Shown: positions 1-7,142, numbered from the stretch's first letter. The stretch: DNA of 15,187 nt from Oscillospiraceae bacterium (GCA_028694405.1 JAQUTM010000037.1:1-15187); one strand, 5' to 3'. Notes: generated from the sequence alone by a model not told the origin. A program made the numbers and translations.

Positions 1-1
1 T

Positions 2-403
2 ACTAGCTGGTTTATGGCAACTTTGTTTGTTTGTGTAGTTTTGTTTATACTTGGGGTATGGAAGCAGTTTAACTACTTGGGCATTAGTGTGGCAACAGCC
101 GCCTTGGCCTTTTTGGTATTGTGCTGCAGCAATGTGGGCGGTTTGGCTACCCAGGGCAATATTGCCATGTGGAAAAGCGGCCGCTTGGAAACCTTAGATG
201 TAGACAGCTTTTATGCAACAGGCACAGCTTCTGTACCGGCAGCTATAAAGCTGTACCCTACCGTAGAAGATAAAGACTTACAATATGAGATAAAATATTA
301 TATCAGCCGTGTTGCAGGATATAATACAGAGAATTGTTATATGGAAAAGTCTGCACAATATTTTTATAATGTAAAGCTTGCACGGGAATTTTTAGAGGAG
401 TAA
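2..403 (+). CDS. C-terminal part of a DUF4153/DUF4173-like membrane protein (5' end outside window)
   Basis: The reading frame is open from the first complete codon at the window edge, so the gene very likely starts upstream. The ATG at 14 has no visible ribosome binding site. The visible 133 codons hold two hydrophobic segments (about residues 2-16 and 21-38 counted from that ATG) and then a soluble tail. The tail has the pattern GNIAMWKSGRLETLDVDSFY followed by a conserved-looking VPAAIKLYP stretch. This layout, with the last membrane spans followed by a YN-x-D-like segment and an A-VP-L segment, resembles the C-terminal end of DUF4153/DUF4173 proteins, which are multi-pass membrane proteins of unknown function. 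I assign the family by memory of that pattern only, so it is moderate. Nothing here shows a biochemical role. The stop is TAA at 401-403, and 52 nt separate it from the next gene on the same strand. Confidence 0.55.
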   Translation, partial: TSWFMATLFVCVVLFILGVWKQFNYLGISVATAALAFLVLCCSNVGGLATQGNIAMWKSGRLETLDVDSFYATGTASVPAAIKLYPTVEDKDLQYEIKYYISRVAGYNTENCYMEKSAQYFYNVKLAREFLEE

Positions 404-455
404 TATAAAGAGTAAGAAAAACTTTTTAAAGAGAGAAAACGGAGCACGGCAAAAA

Positions 456-935
456 ATGGCAGAGCAAAAAACAAACGTAATGCGTATTTTAGATAAAGCA
501 AAAATAACATATCAGGCGCATTTTTATAACCATCAAGACGGCGCAATAGACGGAGTAAGCGTGGCAAAAAAGTTAGGCCAACCCCTGCAACAGGTATTTA
601 AAACACTTGTAACAAAGGGAGCCGACAAAAATTACTATGTTTTTGTAATTCCCGTTGAAAAAGAGCTGGACTTAAAAGCCGCCGCCCGTGCCGCAGGCAC
701 CAAAAGTATAGAAATGATACCTGTTGCAGAAATTAACAAAGTAACCGGGTATATAAGGGGCGGATGCAGCCCCATAGGCATGAAAAAGCAGTTTGGTACC
801 ATTATAGATATTGCGGCGCAAACGCAAACGGCTATTTGTGTAAGCGGGGGCAAAATAGGTACCCAGGTAGAGCTTGCACCCGAAGCTTTGATGAATTTGA
901 TAAACGGCAAAATGGCGTGCGTCACTGTACAGTAA
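456..935 (+). CDS. ybaK: Cys-tRNA(Pro)/Cys-tRNA(Cys) deacylase, YbaK family
   Basis: This 159-residue cytoplasmic protein matches the YbaK/EbsC editing family, which hydrolyses cysteine wrongly attached to tRNA(Pro) in trans. Family marks are visible: the VFKTLV segment with the conserved lysine at residue 49 (known to be essential in the family), the hydrophobic strand YYVFVIPVEKELD at 61-73, and the glycine-rich loop GYIRGGCSPIGMKK at 99-112. The length is typical for a single-domain YbaK. The ATG at 456 is preceded only by a weak purine stretch (GGAG at 441-444). A start at the internal ATG (residue 9) would cut into the N-terminal helix, so 456 is preferred. It lies 52 nt after the partial membrane protein gene and could be co-transcribed with it. 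Downstream is a convergent gap with a strong bidirectional terminator. Confidence 0.93.
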   Translation: MAEQKTNVMRILDKAKITYQAHFYNHQDGAIDGVSVAKKLGQPLQQVFKTLVTKGADKNYYVFVIPVEKELDLKAAARAAGTKSIEMIPVAEINKVTGYIRGGCSPIGMKKQFGTIIDIAAQTQTAICVSGGKIGTQVELAPEALMNLINGKMACVTVQ

Positions 936-997
936 ATAGTGTCCATAAAAGCGTTATAAAAGGCTGTTCCTGCGTATAAACGGCACAAAACAGCCCA

Positions 998-1047
998 TAC
1001 TTTAAGTTTTCAACATCGTTTTCAACATATGTTGAAAACTTAAAGTA
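998..1047. repeat. Spaced dyad copy 1, perfect 19-bp inverted repeat
   Basis: The arms at 998-1016 and 1029-1047 are perfectly complementary over 19 bp around a 12-nt spacer. The spacer begins a second, nested perfect palindrome of 22 bp (1018-1039), because TTTTCAACAT occurs twice in tandem on the left. The core, TTTTCAACA (1007-1015), 14 bp, then TGTTGAAAACTT (1030-1041), is the first of three copies of a 35-bp element in this window. It lies 63 bp past the ybaK stop. There is no T-run right after it on either strand, so it is not a classical terminator by itself. Its function is unknown. Confidence 0.85.
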
Positions 1048-1091
1048 AGCGCCGATATTTTGCAAAAAGCAATATATAAAAAATGTAATGA

Positions 1092-1135
1092 TAAAATAAA
1101 AATCTCCCACATTTTTGTGGGAGATTTTTATTTTA
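1092..1135. terminator. Bidirectional intrinsic terminator between ybaK and the Nudix gene
   Basis: A perfect 19-bp stem (1092-1110 with 1117-1135) closes a 6-nt loop. The core is CTCCCAC/GTGGGAG, flanked by A-runs on the left and T-runs on the right. It therefore reads as a GC core plus U-rich tail on both strands. It sits between converging genes and should end ybaK transcription and back up termination of the minus-strand operon. Confidence 0.88.
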
Positions 1136-1189
1136 AATAATAAAGACAAAAAAAGAAAAACAGAAAAAAGTAAAAATTTACAAAATAAA

Positions 1190-1216
1190 AAAGCCGCAAC
1201 ACTGTGTTGCGGCTTT
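1190..1216 (-). terminator. Intrinsic terminator of the minus-strand CBS-protein/Nudix operon
   Basis: A 12-bp stem (1190-1201 with 1205-1216, core GCCGCAACA/TGTTGCGGC) closes a 3-nt loop. On the minus strand it is followed by TTTATTTTG. It lies 33 bp past the Nudix stop codon. The U-run is only on the minus-strand side, which sets the direction. Confidence 0.82.
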
Positions 1217-1237
1217 GCGGCGCGAAAAACAAAAAAG

Positions 1238-1272
1238 TTTTCCACAAATCAATTTTGTACAGTTGAAAACTT
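1238..1272. repeat. Spaced dyad copy 2, overlapping the end of the Nudix gene
   Basis: TTTTCCACA (1238-1246), 14 bp, then AGTTGAAAACTT (1261-1272) repeats the layout of the copy at 1007-1041. The outer arms AAGTTTTC (1235-1242) and GAAAACTT (1265-1272) pair over 8 bp. On the minus strand the hairpin starts inside the last Nudix codons, spans the TGA stop (1249-1251) and is followed by a T-rich run, so it could act as a weak first terminator. Confidence 0.75.
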
Positions 1273-1815
1273 GGCAGTGCCACCGGATAAAAGCGCTTTT
1301 AATTTAAAAAAGGCAGCTATGGTTTTTCCGTCCTTTATTTTATCTTCCAAAATCATGGTTTCAATTTCATCAAAAGAAAAGCATTGAGGTGTTAAAAATT
1401 CATCTTCGTCCAGATGCATTTCACAGGCGGAGAGATTTCTTGCCGCATACAAGTAGATAATTTCGTTGCAGTAGCCGCAAGTGGGATAAAATTGCCCTAA
1501 GCTGCAATATTCTTTTGCGGTAACACCCACTTCTTCTCCCAGTTCGCGCTGGGCGGCAAGAAAGGGGTCCTCCCCTTTTTCCAATTTGCCGGCGGGCAGC
1601 TCCCAAAGTTCTTCTCCGTAAGCGTAACGAAACTGATGTACCAAATAAATTTTGTTTTCATCGGTAATAGCGGCAATACAGGCGCCGCCATTGTGATGAA
1701 CCACCTCGCGGGTACTGGTTTTACCGTTTTCCAGCTCCACTTCATCTAAGCTTACGCGAATAACGCGGCCGCTAAATTTATCTACACTACTTATTTTCTT
1801 TTCAAAATGTGCCAT
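1249..1815 (-). CDS. Nudix hydrolase, probable ADP-ribose pyrophosphatase
   Basis: This 188-residue cytoplasmic enzyme probably splits ADP-ribose into AMP and ribose-5-phosphate. A complete Nudix box spans residues 76-98: G76, five residues, E82, seven residues, R90-E91-L92, then E94-E95, G97 and V98. The preceding QFRYAYGEELWELPAGKLE stretch is typical of the ADP-ribose pyrophosphatase (NudF/YqkG) subgroup, as is the N-terminal strand region (about 11-48). The length is normal for that group. The ATG has a GGAGG (1823-1827 on the minus strand) that lies inside the last codons of the upstream CBS-protein gene. Only 2 nt separate the two genes, so they are co-transcribed and probably translationally coupled. 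The last codons overlap a repeated dyad. ADP-ribose is the most likely substrate, but other nucleoside-diphosphate sugars cannot be excluded. Confidence 0.9.
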   Translation of the reverse strand: MAHFEKKISSVDKFSGRVIRVSLDEVELENGKTSTREVVHHNGGACIAAITDENKIYLVHQFRYAYGEELWELPAGKLEKGEDPFLAAQRELGEEVGVTAKEYCSLGQFYPTCGYCNEIIYLYAARNLSACEMHLDEDEFLTPQCFSFDEIETMILEDKIKDGKTIAAFFKLKALLSGGTAKFSTVQN

Positions 1816-1817
1816 TT

Positions 1818-3050
1818 TTATTCCTCCGATACAGTAGGGCTTTGCTCGGTTTCATTAGGTTGTAGCGTACAGCGCACTTTTAAAATGCGGCGTTCACCTA
1901 CTTCTATAACGGTAAAGCGCAGTCCTCCGTATACAATTTCAATGTTTTCACCTACAGCAGGAATACGTCCCAGCCGTTCGGTAATCAAACCGCCCACGCT
2001 GTCAAAGTCGGGGTCGTCCTCTTGCGGCATATCCAGTTCAAACGCATCAAAAACGTCTTCCAAATCCAAACTGCCGTCACATAAATATCCGTCTTCACAG
2101 GGTAAAAGCAGTTCTTCCTCGTTGTCAAATTCGTCCTGTATGTTACCTACAATTTCTTCTAAGATATCTTCCATGGTAACAACGCCGCTGGTGCCGCCGT
2201 ATTCATCTACTACAATGGCAATTTGGGTGTGCTTTAGCTTAAAATCAATTAAAAGCTCCCGTGCACGGCAGGCCTCAGGCACAAACATAGCGCTGCGAAT
2301 ATAATTTTTTACAGGCTCTTCTGCCTTTTGCGGGTCAGAAAAAAGCCCAAGCAAATCTTTTACATAAATAATACCGGTGACGTTATCTAAGCTTTTATGA
2401 TAGACAGGCATGCGGCTAAAGCCTTGCTCACGGCTTACGGCTACTACCTCTCTTAGGGGAGCCGTTTCATCTATACCGATTACCTCTGTGCGGTGTGTCA
2501 TAATGTCACAGGCGGTAACATCATCTAATTCAAAGATGTTGGTAATCATTTCCTTTTGGCTCTCGTCAATAATGTCCTGTTCCTCTACCGTATCTACCAA
2601 GCTTAAAACATCTTCTTCGGTAACACCACTGGCGGCGTCCAGCTTTGCCAGATGAAATATAAGGCGAACAGGAGCCGTAACGGCAGGACCTAAAATATAA
2701 CGTGCAATAAAAACAAAGGGAACAAAAATTGTCTGTGCCCGTGCTGTTTCATCGCCGTTGCAAAGCCCCAGAGAAAAACACAGCATACAAATAATAAAGC
2801 AAACAATGCCTGTCGGTACAAACAGCCATACATTTACGTCTGCAAAAAGAGCTTTACCAAAATACACAAAAAAACCGCAGCAAATACAGCAAAGCACAGC
2901 CAGCCCTGCCGTGGCATTGCTAAAGCCAAGAACAGTGCGTGCATCTTTTTCTGTATCGCTTGCGGTAAAAAGCCCTAAAAAATAAGTACTCCCAAGCAAA
3001 ATGAGGCCGCTAATTACAAAAAAACTTACAGTAAGACCATCAGGGTCCAT
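1818..3050 (-). CDS. CNNM/CorC (HlyC)-type membrane protein with CBS pair, divergent membrane domain
   Basis: The 410-residue protein has an N-terminal membrane part with about four hydrophobic segments (near 8-30, 46-68, 74-95 and 106-125). A CBS-pair region follows (about 180-304, ending in VDEYGGTSGVVTMEDILEEI at 281-300), then a CorC/HlyC C-terminal domain (about 317-395, with FDSVGGLITERLGRIPAVGE). The family is linked to Mg2+/Co2+ export or homeostasis, and the CBS pair is known to sense nucleotides in relatives. The soluble half is canonical. The membrane half does not show the usual DUF21 signatures such as the AAE-type motif in the first helix or the GE-x-x-PK segment, so transport activity is uncertain. 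The start is supported by AAGGAG (3063-3068) and by a strong promoter at 3093-3121. It is the first gene of a two-gene operon with the Nudix hydrolase. Why these two are paired is not evident. Confidence 0.85.
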   Translation of the reverse strand: MDPDGLTVSFFVISGLILLGSTYFLGLFTASDTEKDARTVLGFSNATAGLAVLCCICCGFFVYFGKALFADVNVWLFVPTGIVCFIICMLCFSLGLCNGDETARAQTIFVPFVFIARYILGPAVTAPVRLIFHLAKLDAASGVTEEDVLSLVDTVEEQDIIDESQKEMITNIFELDDVTACDIMTHRTEVIGIDETAPLREVVAVSREQGFSRMPVYHKSLDNVTGIIYVKDLLGLFSDPQKAEEPVKNYIRSAMFVPEACRARELLIDFKLKHTQIAIVVDEYGGTSGVVTMEDILEEIVGNIQDEFDNEEELLLPCEDGYLCDGSLDLEDVFDAFELDMPQEDDPDFDSVGGLITERLGRIPAVGENIEIVYGGLRFTVIEVGERRILKVRCTLQPNETEQSPTVSEE

Positions 3051-3068
3051 AATAATAAATAACTCCTT

Positions 3069-3090
3069 TTTATTATAAATTTATAATAAA
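3069..3090. promoter_or_regulatory. 22-bp perfect AT-only palindrome at the predicted transcription start
   Basis: The sequence centred between 3079 and 3080 is a perfect palindrome over 11 bp per side (core TTATAAATTTATAA), made only of A and T. It lies between the -10 box and the AAGGAG ribosome binding site of the CBS-protein operon, the right place for a repressor operator or a 5' mRNA hairpin. AT-rich DNA makes such palindromes more likely by chance, so this is a candidate only. Confidence 0.45.
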
Positions 3091-3092
3091 TT

Positions 3093-3121
3093 ATTGTATT
3101 ATATTTTATGTAAAGTGTCAA
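3093..3121 (-). promoter_or_regulatory. Sigma-A-type promoter of the CBS-protein/Nudix operon
   Basis: On the minus strand there is a perfect -35 TTGACA (3116-3121), a 17-bp spacer and a -10 TACAAT (3093-3098). The start codon lies 42 bp downstream of the -10. The predicted transcription start (about 3085-3087) falls inside a 22-bp perfect palindrome. Confidence 0.85.
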
Positions 3122-3513
3122 ATGATAAAGCAAGAAAAAAGGCGGCAAAAACAGAAAATTACAGTGCAAATTGTACAGCGAGACAAGGTAAAGAAGAAAA
3201 AACCAAAAAGAAATAACCTATGGAAGGTATAACAAAAAAGCAAAGCTAAAAAAAATGAAACAGAATTGCATGTTTAGACATTTTTTTAACATGCTATAAC
3301 AGAGATTGCTATATCATAAGCGGATAGTAAAAAATATCTCAAGTAAATATTAAAAAAAGAAAGCAAAAACTTAAAAAACACAAAAAGTTATCCTAACTAG
3401 ACCGAATTCCTTTACTTTTTCACTAAGTTGCAGTAGAATTAACCATGAACAGGTGGGTAATTATATACTTAAATTACTCGTCTAATTCTATAAGTAGTTA
3501 TGGAGGATTTAAA
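3122..3513. other. A-rich intergenic region upstream of nifJ
   Basis: Between the promoter of the minus-strand operon and nifJ there is no credible gene. The + strand is strongly A-rich (3121-3265 in particular). A loose inverted repeat GCATGTT/AACATGC (3268-3274 with 3288-3294) overlaps a weak promoter-like pair, TTTAGA (3273-3278) and TATAAC (3295-3300) with 16 bp between. A short dyad, AGTTA-TCC-TAACT, lies near 3385-3397. In the probable nifJ leader, GTAATT (3457-3462) can pair with AATTAC (3472-3477). I recognise no riboswitch. Confidence 0.6.
3411..3439 (+). promoter_or_regulatory. Candidate promoter of nifJ
   Basis: A -35-like TTTACT (3411-3416), a 17-bp spacer and a -10 TAGAAT (3434-3439) would start transcription near 3446. 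That gives a leader of about 68 nt before the nifJ ATG. The -10 is good and the -35 is only partly consensus. Confidence 0.5.
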
Positions 3514-6500
3514 ATGGCAAGAGCGAAACAGTCTATGGACGGCAATACCGCTGCCGCGCACGTTAGCTACGCGTTTACCGATGTTGCTGCCATATACCCC
3601 ATTACTCCGTCTTCCCCAATGGCGGAGATGACCGACACATGGAGTGCCGGCGGCCTAAAAAATGTTTTTGGCCAAAAAGTAAAAGTTATGGAGATGCAGT
3701 CTGAGGCAGGTGCAGCCGGTACCGTACACGGTAGCTTGGCAGCAGGTGCCCTTACCACGACATTTACAGCTTCTCAGGGTTTATTGTTGATGATCCCTAA
3801 TATGTATAAAATTGCAGGTGAGTTGCTACCTTGTGTTATTCAGGTTTCTGCTCGCTGCGTTGCCAGCCACGCTTTGAACATCTTTGGTGATCACAGCGAC
3901 GTATACGCATGCCGTCAAACCGGTTTTGCTATGTTGGCTGAAACAAACCCACAAGAGGTTATGGATCTTTCTGCAGTTGCCCACTTGGCAGCTATCAAAG
4001 GCCGTGTTCCCTTCTTAAACTTCTTCGATGGTTTCCGTACCTCTCACGAGATTCAGAAAATCGAAAAATGGGACTACGAGGATTTGAAAGAGATGTTGGA
4101 TATGGATGCAGTTACCGCATACCGTAAACACGCTTTAAACCCCGAGCATCCCGCTACTCGCGGTTCTCATGAGAACGGCGATATCTTCTTCCAGCATCGT
4201 GAGGCTTGCAACGAGTATTACAATGCATTGCCCGCTATTGTTGAAGAGTATATGGGTAAAGTTAATGCCAAATTAGGGACAAACTACGGTTTGTTTAACT
4301 ACTACGGTGCACCCGATGCAGAGCGCGTAATTGTAGCTATGGGTTCTATCTGTGACGTTGCAGAGGAAGTTATTGACTACATGACAGCAGCCGGCGAAAA
4401 AGTTGGTTTGGTAAAAGTACGTTTGTACCGTCCTTTTGTAGCTGAGAAATTGCTGGAGGCTATTCCTGCAACAGCTAAGAAAATTGCTGTACTTGACCGT
4501 ACAAAAGAGCCAGGCGCTTTGGGCGAGCCTTTGTACCTGGACGTTGTTACCGCACTTGCCAACGCAGGCAAATGTGATATTGTTGTTACAGGCGGTCGTT
4601 ACGGCTTGGGCTCTAAAGATACCCCTCCCGCAAGCGTTTTTGCAGTTTACAAAGAGCTTGCTAAAGATGCCCCCAAGAAACAATTTACTTTGGGCATCAA
4701 CGATGACGTTACCGGCTTAAGCTTGGCAGAAGAGGAAGCTCCCAACACAGCTGCAGCAGGTACAATCGAGTGCAAATTCTGGGGTCTTGGCGGCGACGGT
4801 ACTGTTGGTGCTAACAAAAACTCCATCAAAATTATTGGTGACCACACCGATAAATATATCCAAGCTTACTTCCAGTATGACTCTAAAAAGACAGGTGGTA
4901 TCACCGTAAGCCACTTGCGCTTTGGCGATAAGCCCATTAAGAGCCCGTACTATATCAATAAAGCTGACTTTGTTGCCTGCCACAACCCCTCTTATGTTGT
5001 AAAAGGCTACAAAATGGTTAACGACGTTAAACCCGGCGGTGTATTTATGATTAACTGCCAGTGGACAGCAGAAGAGCTTGACCACCATATGCCTGCTGAA
5101 GCAAAACGTTATATTGCTAAAAACAATATTCAGCTTTACACAGTTAACGCTATCGACAAAGCGATTGAAATTGGTTTGGGCAAACGCACCAACACCATTT
5201 TGCAATCTGCTTTCTTTGCACTGGCAAAGGTTCTGCCTGAGGCAGAGGCTATCGACTACATGAAGAAAGCCGCTTACAAATCCTTTGCTAAAAAAGGCGA
5301 TGCCATTGTTAACATGAACTACGCAGCTATCGACGCCGGCTTTACAGCTTATGTAAAAATGGATGTTCCCGCTGAGTGGGCTAACGCAGTAGATACTGTT
5401 GAAGAAACAGCTTTGAGCGGCAACGCAGCTACTGTAAAAATGGTTAAAAACATTATGGAGCCGGTTGCTAAAATGAACGGTGACAGCTTGCCTGTTTCTG
5501 CATTTATAGACCATGCAGACGGCCAGTTTGAGCAAGGCGCAGCCGCTTACGAAAAACGTGGTGTTGCTGTTTCTGTTCCAGAGTGGTTGCCCGAAAACTG
5601 TATCCAATGTAACCAATGTGCTTATGTTTGTCCTCATGCTACCATTCGTCCCTTCATCTTGAATGCTGCTGAGCAAGCTGCTGCACCTGCCTCCACAAAA
5701 TTGGCTGCTATCAAAGGTAAATTTGATGATGCAGACGCTAAGTTTACAATGAGCGTTTCTCCCATGGATTGTATGGGTTGCGGCGTTTGCGTAGGCGTAT
5801 GTCCCGCACCTACAAAAGCCTTGAAGATGGTTGCTCAAGAGAGCCAAATCGAGCAACAGGCTGCATTTGACTACACGGTTGCGAATGTAGATAAAAAAGC
5901 CGGCGTTATGGCCGAGACAACCGTTAAGGGCAGCCAGTTCAACCAGCCCTTGCTTGAGTTCTCCGGTTCTTGCGCAGGTTGTGCAGAGACTGCTTACGCA
6001 CGTCTTGTAACACAGCTGTTTGGTGAGAATATGTATATCTCCAATGCGACAGGTTGTTCCTCCATTTGGGGCGGTCCCGCAGCTACATCTCCCTACACCA
6101 CAAACCGCTTAACAGGCAAAGGCCCGGCATGGGCAAACAGCTTGTTTGAAGACAATGCTGAGCATGGTTTGGGTATGTATTTGGGCCAGAAAGCAATCCG
6201 TGACAAACTGATTGCTTACGTTGAAGAGCTGAAAGAGACTGCAACAGATGCAGGCGTTTTGGCAGCTATCGACGCTTACCTGGAGACAAAAGACAGCAGC
6301 AAGAAAAATGCTCCTGCTACAGCAGCTTTGGTTGCCGAGCTTGAGAAATGCGGCTGCGATAAAGCCAAAGAAATTTTGGCAGAGAAAGAGTACCTGTCCA
6401 AGAAGAGCCAGTGGATCTTCGGTGGTGACGGTTGGGCTTACGACATCGGTTTCGGTGGCTTAGACCACGTTATTGCTTCCGGCGAGGACGTAAACATCTT

Positions 6501-7056
6501 TGTATTTGATACAGAGGTTTACTCCAACACAGGTGGTCAGGCTTCTAAAGCCAGCCAAATTGGTCAGGTTGCACAGTTTGCTGCTGCCGGTAAACAAATT
6601 GGCAAAAAAGACCTTCCTGCTATTGCAATGAGCTACGGCTACGTTTATGTTGCACACATTGCTATGGGTGCTGATATGAACCAAACCATCAAAGCAATTT
6701 CTGAGGCTGAGGCATATCCAGGTCCTTCCTTAATCATCGGTTACTCTCCTTGTGAGATGCACGGTGTTAAAGGCGGCATGGGCAACTGCCAGGCAGAGAT
6801 GAAACGTGCCGTTGAGGCAGGTTACTGGCACTTGTTCCGCTTTAACCCAGCTCTAAAAGCCGAGGGCAAAAATCCGTTTACCATGGACAGCAAAGCACCT
6901 ACAGCTGATTATATTGATTTCATTAAATCTGAAACTCGTTACAGCCGTTTGGCACTCAGCTTCCCGGAGCATGCAGAAAAACTGTTTAACATGGCTGCTG
7001 ATAAAGCAAAAGACCAGTATGACTACTTGCAAAAATTGGGCAAACTTTACGAGTAA
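3514..7056 (+). CDS. nifJ: Pyruvate:ferredoxin (flavodoxin) oxidoreductase, single-chain
   Basis: This 1180-residue enzyme oxidises pyruvate with CoA to acetyl-CoA and CO2 and passes two electrons to ferredoxin. With the start at 3514 (GGAGG at 3502-3506, then 7 nt), T31 in YPITPSS, E64 in MEMQSEAG and R114 in SARC fall at the same numbers as the active-site residues of the Desulfovibrio africanus enzyme. This argues strongly against the upstream in-frame ATG at 3445. Two CxxCxxCxxxCP ferredoxin motifs bind the medial and distal clusters (C696/699/702/706 and C753/756/759/763). The proximal cluster ligands are C820, C823, C848 and C1080. The thiamine diphosphate site is GDGWAYDIGFGGLDHV (971-986). 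All domains are present. Codon choice (C-ending Asp, Tyr, Phe and His codons, and Gly GGT) differs from the neighbours and suggests high expression. It is a single-gene unit with its own terminator. Confidence 0.97.
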   Translation: MARAKQSMDGNTAAAHVSYAFTDVAAIYPITPSSPMAEMTDTWSAGGLKNVFGQKVKVMEMQSEAGAAGTVHGSLAAGALTTTFTASQGLLLMIPNMYKIAGELLPCVIQVSARCVASHALNIFGDHSDVYACRQTGFAMLAETNPQEVMDLSAVAHLAAIKGRVPFLNFFDGFRTSHEIQKIEKWDYEDLKEMLDMDAVTAYRKHALNPEHPATRGSHENGDIFFQHREACNEYYNALPAIVEEYMGKVNAKLGTNYGLFNYYGAPDAERVIVAMGSICDVAEEVIDYMTAAGEKVGLVKVRLYRPFVAEKLLEAIPATAKKIAVLDRTKEPGALGEPLYLDVVTALANAGKCDIVVTGGRYGLGSKDTPPASVFAVYKELAKDAPKKQFTLGINDDVTGLSLAEEEAPNTAAAGTIECKFWGLGGDGTVGANKNSIKIIGDHTDKYIQAYFQYDSKKTGGITVSHLRFGDKPIKSPYYINKADFVACHNPSYVVKGYKMVNDVKPGGVFMINCQWTAEELDHHMPAEAKRYIAKNNIQLYTVNAIDKAIEIGLGKRTNTILQSAFFALAKVLPEAEAIDYMKKAAYKSFAKKGDAIVNMNYAAIDAGFTAYVKMDVPAEWANAVDTVEETALSGNAATVKMVKNIMEPVAKMNGDSLPVSAFIDHADGQFEQGAAAYEKRGVAVSVPEWLPENCIQCNQCAYVCPHATIRPFILNAAEQAAAPASTKLAAIKGKFDDADAKFTMSVSPMDCMGCGVCVGVCPAPTKALKMVAQESQIEQQAAFDYTVANVDKKAGVMAETTVKGSQFNQPLLEFSGSCAGCAETAYARLVTQLFGENMYISNATGCSSIWGGPAATSPYTTNRLTGKGPAWANSLFEDNAEHGLGMYLGQKAIRDKLIAYVEELKETATDAGVLAAIDAYLETKDSSKKNAPATAALVAELEKCGCDKAKEILAEKEYLSKKSQWIFGGDGWAYDIGFGGLDHVIASGEDVNIFVFDTEVYSNTGGQASKASQIGQVAQFAAAGKQIGKKDLPAIAMSYGYVYVAHIAMGADMNQTIKAISEAEAYPGPSLIIGYSPCEMHGVKGGMGNCQAEMKRAVEAGYWHLFRFNPALKAEGKNPFTMDSKAPTADYIDFIKSETRYSRLALSFPEHAEKLFNMAADKAKDQYDYLQKLGKLYE

Positions 7057-7106
7057 GCCTATCTTTGTAAATTTAAGTTAAGGAACCTCATGGTTTTGTA
7101 ACAATG

Positions 7107-7142
7107 AGAGGGCTGCAAACTTTTTTTGCAGCCCTCTTTTTT
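7107..7142 (+). terminator. Intrinsic terminator of nifJ
   Basis: A perfect 13-bp stem (7107-7119 with 7125-7137, core AGGGCTGC/GCAGCCCT) with a 5-nt loop is followed by a T-run (7138-7142). It lies 50 bp after the nifJ stop. Confidence 0.92.

Larger units (their letters stand above)
936..1248. other. Convergent intergenic region rich in inverted repeats
   Basis: These 313 bases between two genes that point at each other contain no convincing gene. In order they hold a perfect 19-bp inverted repeat (998-1016 with 1029-1047), a 19-bp-stem hairpin (1092-1135), a 12-bp-stem hairpin (1190-1216) and the left half of a second spaced dyad that runs into the end of the Nudix gene (1235-1272). The + strand is strongly A-rich between about 1135 and 1190. 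Confidence 0.85.

Noticed and set aside
1238..1246. TTTTCCACA as a DnaA box (TTATCCACA) and hence an origin signal
   Set aside because: One base differs, the site is single and lies in a spaced dyad between convergent genes, and no dnaA, dnaN or AT-rich unwinding cluster is present.
1807..2304. Plus-strand open frame opposite the CBS-protein gene
   Set aside because: It translates to a Ser/Pro/Lys-rich low-complexity sequence, the mirror of the acidic CBS and CorC domains on the minus strand.
3255..3299. 14-codon open frame upstream of nifJ as a leader peptide
   Set aside because: It has no ribosome binding site, no run of regulatory codons and no attenuator after it.
3445..3513. Upstream ATG giving nifJ a 23-residue N-terminal extension
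   Set aside because: There is no ribosome binding site before 3445. The start at 3514 has GGAGG and makes active-site numbering match the characterised enzyme.
4273..4683. Second antisense open frame inside nifJ
   Set aside because: Same reason as the larger one: low-complexity Cys/Asn-rich translation, no start signal, and it overlaps a strongly conserved gene.
4717..5856. Long open frame (379 codons) on the minus strand inside nifJ
   Set aside because: It is antisense to the fully conserved PFOR gene, has an odd Cys/Asn/Ser/Phe-rich composition with no recognisable domain, and follows from nifJ codon choice, which avoids triplets that read as stops on the other strand.
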